DNA of 22,277 bases from Apostichopus parvimensis (taxonomy: Eukaryota > Echinodermata > Holothuroidea > Aspidochirotida > Stichopodidae): positions 20,071-42,347 of the forward strand of contig KN886165.1 of NCBI GenBank assembly GCA_000934455.1, given 5' to 3'. The notes under the pieces were generated by a model. That model worked only from the letters and a program-made list of their open reading frames with translations, was not told the DNA's origin and made no database searches. Within the stretch, counting starts at the first letter, position 1; each line of letters opens with the position of its first letter. The translations under genes and the position numbers were made by a program. Below are positions 18,811 to 22,277 of the stretch, piece after piece.

Positions 18811-21800
18811 CTGCAAGAATAACATAATGCTGCACATGATCTTAGCCAAAAGGCCAGAATAAAAAACAAACTTGTTAGCCAAATACTTCAAACACAACAC
18901 CAAGTAGGAAACCGCAATAGGCATTTAAGTAGTAAGGATATGTAGGTAAATAACATATGTTGTATATTGTTGTTTCAGTGTTTACTAACTGTAAAGTCAT
19001 ATGACATGGGCAGTATCATATTGATTCTAATTGCAGAATTAGATATGTACCTAACCTATTAAATGCAGATGCTTACGGTCGCTCGTTGAGATGCATCTAA
19101 ATTAGGCTATAATACTCTGGTACAAAAAAAACAATGAATTGTCTTTCACAGAACATAGAATATATAGAATACGCATAACAAATAATACATAACTATTAAA
19201 GTGTTTGTAAGTGGGCAAGCTTTGAGACAAATATTCGCTCTAGTTATGAACGTTTCGTTACTCATGATTGCTAATCACCGGTGAGCATCTTGTTCGAACC
19301 ACCTGCAGATGTTTCGCGTGTCCTTTGAAGGACCATTTGCTGCAACTGACGAGAAATACGTAAAACGTCATCATTCATATGCATACTACCAAAAGTAGTT
19401 TTTTAAATTTTATTAATTGTAAAGGATATAATATTTAAACGCATCATGTGTATCTTGCAGTTAGGAATTAAACCAAAGTATTTGATAAACTTTCACAGTA
19501 TGTATTATTATTCTATTGTAATCGAAAATAAATATTTATATTGTTTTCATATACTCTACAATCCAAAATCTTGATAGTCCACGAAACAGAATAAGGTAAA
19601 AATTTAATTTAATTTCTAAAGAATCACGACGTATCTTGTCGTTTCATATAGCTCTCTTATTCATATGGTCAACAAATGATCAGCGAAAGACTTGCATTGA
19701 CAAAATGTAATTTGTTGGTTTCTTGGAACCTTTTTATAAGTTAGGTTTAACCCATATCGGTTTCACGAAATGAAATGATTCGTTTAACCTTTTACATCAA
19801 TTAGTTTGCATATATTATATATTTACCTGTTTGTACTGCTTTTTCAGTTTGATATTCTCATCCAATAATTGCTTTGGTACCTTACCTCGCAGGTTTTCAT
19901 TGGTTGATGCATTGGCCTTAGCAAGAGACATAATAAGAGAGACACAGAAGAAATAGTTACTAATATCTGTGTTTTTAGCTACAAAGCAGTGTCATAGATC
20001 ATGTCAGGTCGTAGGTTACACGTGCGCCCAATTTATTACATGACTGTGTATATCATGTTTTGTAATCTTTAAAGATGATATTGAAGAGTCAAACCCACAA
20101 GAAATTAATATTTTACCTTCCTAGCTAGGCACAAGGAATCTATAGTTTTTGACATAACAAAATGCTTAAGACTTAGTTGAGAATATCTAAATGTAAGCTT
20201 AAACTATAAGACTTCGTTTGAAACGTTTGACGTATTTGGAAACTAATCAAGATGTAACAATAAACGTTTTCAATCTTTAAATGGTTTGTTACGTGAAAAT
20301 GTTTTTTTTAGCATTCAACAGTTAGGAGAACGTATTATCAAGTATTACTTGATTCTCATCCATATTGTGTTGAATATTCAGATTGACAAAGCCTCGATTT
20401 TTCAATGTCAGTAATTATATTTTTCGTCTTTGTTTACTTATGAAATCAGTTAATTATCAAGGAAAGGAGTGGGAAGGAGTTTTTGGCCAGACGTATGATA
20501 CCAAATGCTGAATTTACTGAAAAATGGTTCAAAACAATTGATATGTGTACCTTTAGCTGTGTGATTCTGCTACGTTATGAAATATTGTTAATTTTATTAA
20601 GTGAAAGATCCAATAAAGTTAGAAGATAGATGATAAGTCATTTCCTTCGAAATAATTCGTCAGATGTTAGCGGCAATATTATACATCTATATACATACTT
20701 TTATAGACAAAGATTGCATGAGTTACAGTCCTTACCGATGAAACATCAGCTGTTGATGACGTACATTGGCTTTTTCTTGATTCATGATTTTTGTCTATTT
20801 TTCGATTCTTCACCCAATAGATTATCTGAAAGGAGTACTTTTATCCGTTTAAAAAGCATGTAAATACGTGATGCATATTTATGTAAACGATGATTTAGTT
20901 ATTGTCTGTCTTCCGCGTGGCATAAGATGAAGAATGAAGAAATTACGTATTAATTTCATGCAACCATTATTAAACAAAGCAGCGTAATAAAGCTTCAGAA
21001 TTTTAACATAAATACATCGAAAGTAAAGCTTTGTTAGTGATCAATCGCGTTCTTCACAATTTTCTTTAGTCGCAACATCACGGCCAAACTCATTGTCACG
21101 GTTAACAACTCTGCATCAATTCGAAAAATCTTGAATTGTAAATTACGGAGCTTAGTAGGTCATCATACTTATTTCACCTTGGGTAAGTACAAGACCAAGA
21201 TAGTGACGGTAGTGCAGCAGATAATCAGGAAGGATGTAAATATATAAGACTCAGTGGGTGTGTTCTTGAGGAGGAACGACAAGATCAGACCACAGACACC
21301 AAATAAAATGATGTTATAGATGCAGATGGCGACCTGCTTACTGTCTCCCACCGGAGTCAAGTTTGCCTAAAGATGATAAAAAGTATAAAAGAAACATAAC
21401 ATATTAACAAAGAGAAATCATTTTGAAAGGCGGTATATGCAAATTATATAGTGCTAAATAACCACTGTACTATATTCAAGGTCTTAAGAATTAAGATAGT
21501 TACAAAGATATCATGTGTGTGGTTTCCGGTACTTTTATAGTTAAAAAGTACTGCGGTTTTAGTAAAAAGGTCAAGTATTTTTTATATTATTTTAATATAT
21601 TATATGTTGTATACATATATTCATGCAAGCTGTTGGAAATATACTTTACTTGTGTTATTTCATAAGATAGTGATAACCCGGTGAGAAGCAGGACAGCTTT
21701 ATCAGCAAACGAGAGGAGGAGAGGGATGACTCCATCTCTTGAGGAACATTCACTGAAGTAGTATTCAATGTAATGATTGGAATCCTCTGGATCCACCTGA

Positions 21801-22097
21801 CAGGAAAATAAACAAATGGCATATCAAAACTCATTCTGTCTGATTCGGGTGCTGTAGGTTTCACGATGCAATGGCTTTTAGTGAGATTTACAGTTTGTAG
21901 TTAGTATGACTTATTATATATATATGATGTTAATTCATGTATATCCATTCTAAATGAAGTTAAACAAAGCTCACCTCGCTTCCCAATGGCACAAAATTAA
22001 GGTAAACAGGATACAGAAAGTTTTTCAAAGTCAGACAGATCGCATCAAATGTTAAGAGCGCTGCAACTATGCTACCAAGTTTTAAAACACCGCTACC
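18745..22097 (-). CDS. Gene A: GABA-B-type receptor, C-terminal part (TM4 to tail); 5' end outside window
   Basis: Exons on the minus strand: 22097-21975, 21796-21650, 21366-21178, 19916-19827 and, tentatively, 18810-18745. All joins are phase 0 and the joined frame is open to a TAG. The order TM4, loop with ECSSRDG, TM5 ending SYEIT, TM6, TM7 ending LYLPK, then a short helical tail matches GABBR1/GABBR2 (CSSR, (A/S)YET, FVPK motifs). Family members are plasma-membrane G-protein-coupled receptors that usually work as dimers held partly by a C-terminal coiled coil. The VFT domain and TM1-3 must lie to the right of the window. It is the upstream neighbour of gene B in the same orientation, which indicates tandem duplication. 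An extra tail exon between 21178 and 19916 cannot be excluded. Confidence 0.9.
18811..19826 (-). other. Gene A intron between coiled-coil and last exon
   Basis: 1016 bases of AT-rich intron. Nothing coding or repetitive recognised. Confidence 0.5.
19827..19916 (-). CDS. Gene A exon: short coiled-coil tail segment
   Basis: 30 codons between an excellent acceptor (ctcttattatgtctcttgctaag) and donor CAG|GTAAAT, phase 0 at both ends. NENLRGKVPKQLLDENIKLK has charged and leucine-rich heptad character, in the position of the GABA-B C-terminal coiled coil (which has a similar L.(S/D)EN..L core) that controls dimerisation and retention. It is much shorter than the vertebrate coil. Confidence 0.7.
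19917..21177 (-). other. Gene A intron between TM7 and tail exons
   Basis: 1261 bases. The plus-strand opening at 20630-20863 has no family resemblance. A small extra tail exon could be hidden here, since phase 0 on both sides would allow it. Confidence 0.5.
21178..21366 (-). CDS. Gene A exon: TM6 and TM7
   Basis: 63 codons after acceptor ttttatcatctttag, phase 0. SKQVAICIYNIILFGVCGLI is TM6 with the family's IYN motif. FTSFLIICCTTVTILVLYLP is TM7, ending in LPK where GABBRs have FVPK. The donor is taken as AAG|GTGAAA, the family's intron site. If the intron were not removed the protein would end two codons later (VK then TAA). Confidence 0.94.
21650..21796 (-). CDS. Gene A exon: extracellular loop 2 and TM5
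   Basis: 49 codons between acceptor ttattttcctgtcag and donor CAA|GTAAAG, phase 0. VDPEDSN and FSECSSRDG carry the conserved loop Cys (matching EHCSSR) that pairs with a Cys at TM3 in the family. PLLLSFADKAVLLLTGLSLS is TM5 and SYEITQ matches the (A/W)YET start of intracellular loop 3, including a conserved Lys in mid-helix. Confidence 0.93.
21975..22097 (-). CDS. Gene A exon: TM4
   Basis: 41 codons between acceptor ttcttcgttttcacag and donor GAG|GTGAGC, phase 0. LGSIVAALLTFDAICLTL is a membrane helix with the internal Asp seen in GABBR TM4 (..GMDVLTL..). Then YPVYLNFVPLGSE begins the second extracellular loop. Confidence 0.88.
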
Positions 22098-22186
22098 CTG
22101 TGAAAACGAAGAAAATCCGAATTAAATGTTAATCAAATCTGCAACACCTTAAACCTCAATAATATATATACATATATATTAAATAT

Positions 22187-22277
22187 ATCCATCCATCCAT
22201 CCATCCATCCATCCATCCATCCATCCATCCATCCATCCATCCATCCATCCATCCATCCATCCATCCATCCATCCATC
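22187..22277. repeat. (ATCC)n microsatellite, runs off the window
   Basis: At least 22 uninterrupted atcc units reach the right edge of the window. It lies in the gene A intron upstream of the TM4 exon and is preceded by a short AT-rich dinucleotide run. Confidence 1.

Noticed and set aside
1-22277. tRNA or rRNA genes
   Set aside because: A visual scan for GTTCGA-type B boxes with matching stems (for example near 2360 and 19293) found none that fold as a tRNA; a covariance search was not possible.

Overview
This window is animal nuclear DNA: AT-rich, with coding sequence split into short exons by GT-AG introns, intronic transposon debris, microsatellites and one 140-base assembly gap. Recurrent taacgttag and cctaggc words, and the types of genes and elements, suggest a marine invertebrate deuterostome, most likely an echinoderm. 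That placement is an inference and the species cannot be named from the sequence. All convincing host coding sequence lies on the minus strand, so the genes read right to left. Most long ORFs on the plus strand are chance openings. || Right end (22097 to 18745): the last exons of a GABA-B-type class C receptor (gene A). They encode TM4, the second extracellular loop with its conserved Cys, TM5, TM6 and TM7, a short charged helix like the GABA-B coiled coil, and a tentative last exon with stop and poly(A) signal. Its 5' part lies beyond the window, past an (ATCC)n run. Between the two receptors (18.4 to 13.6 kb) there is no intact gene, but at 15082-14885 there is a decayed copy of gene A's TM6-TM7 exon with two frame-breaking deletions. 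This is a relic of a further array member. || Left part (13560 to 769): eight exons of a second receptor (gene B). They encode a signal peptide and one complete Venus-flytrap (VFT) ligand-binding domain of 404 residues, with every splice junction in phase. Several residues that contact GABA in vertebrate GABBR1 appear replaced, so the ligand may not be GABA. Where a GABA-B gene should continue towards the 7TM region, the next recognisable exon (388-214) instead encodes the first half of a C-type lectin domain (CTLD), on the same strand and in a compatible splice phase. The window may therefore hold a VFT-CTLD receptor, an architecture I do not know from this family. The second half of the CTLD and any 7TM exons lie outside the window, so a separate neighbouring lectin gene remains possible. 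|| Gene B's large introns carry a CR1/L2-like reverse transcriptase fragment (plus) facing a retrotransposon ORF1 relic with PHD-like finger, coiled coil and zinc knuckles (minus), a possible last exon of a multi-copy uncharacterised family (4702-4409), a possible MITE with poly-G and poly-C arms around a 140-bp tandem duplication, and a degenerate tandem repeat of about 107 bp.
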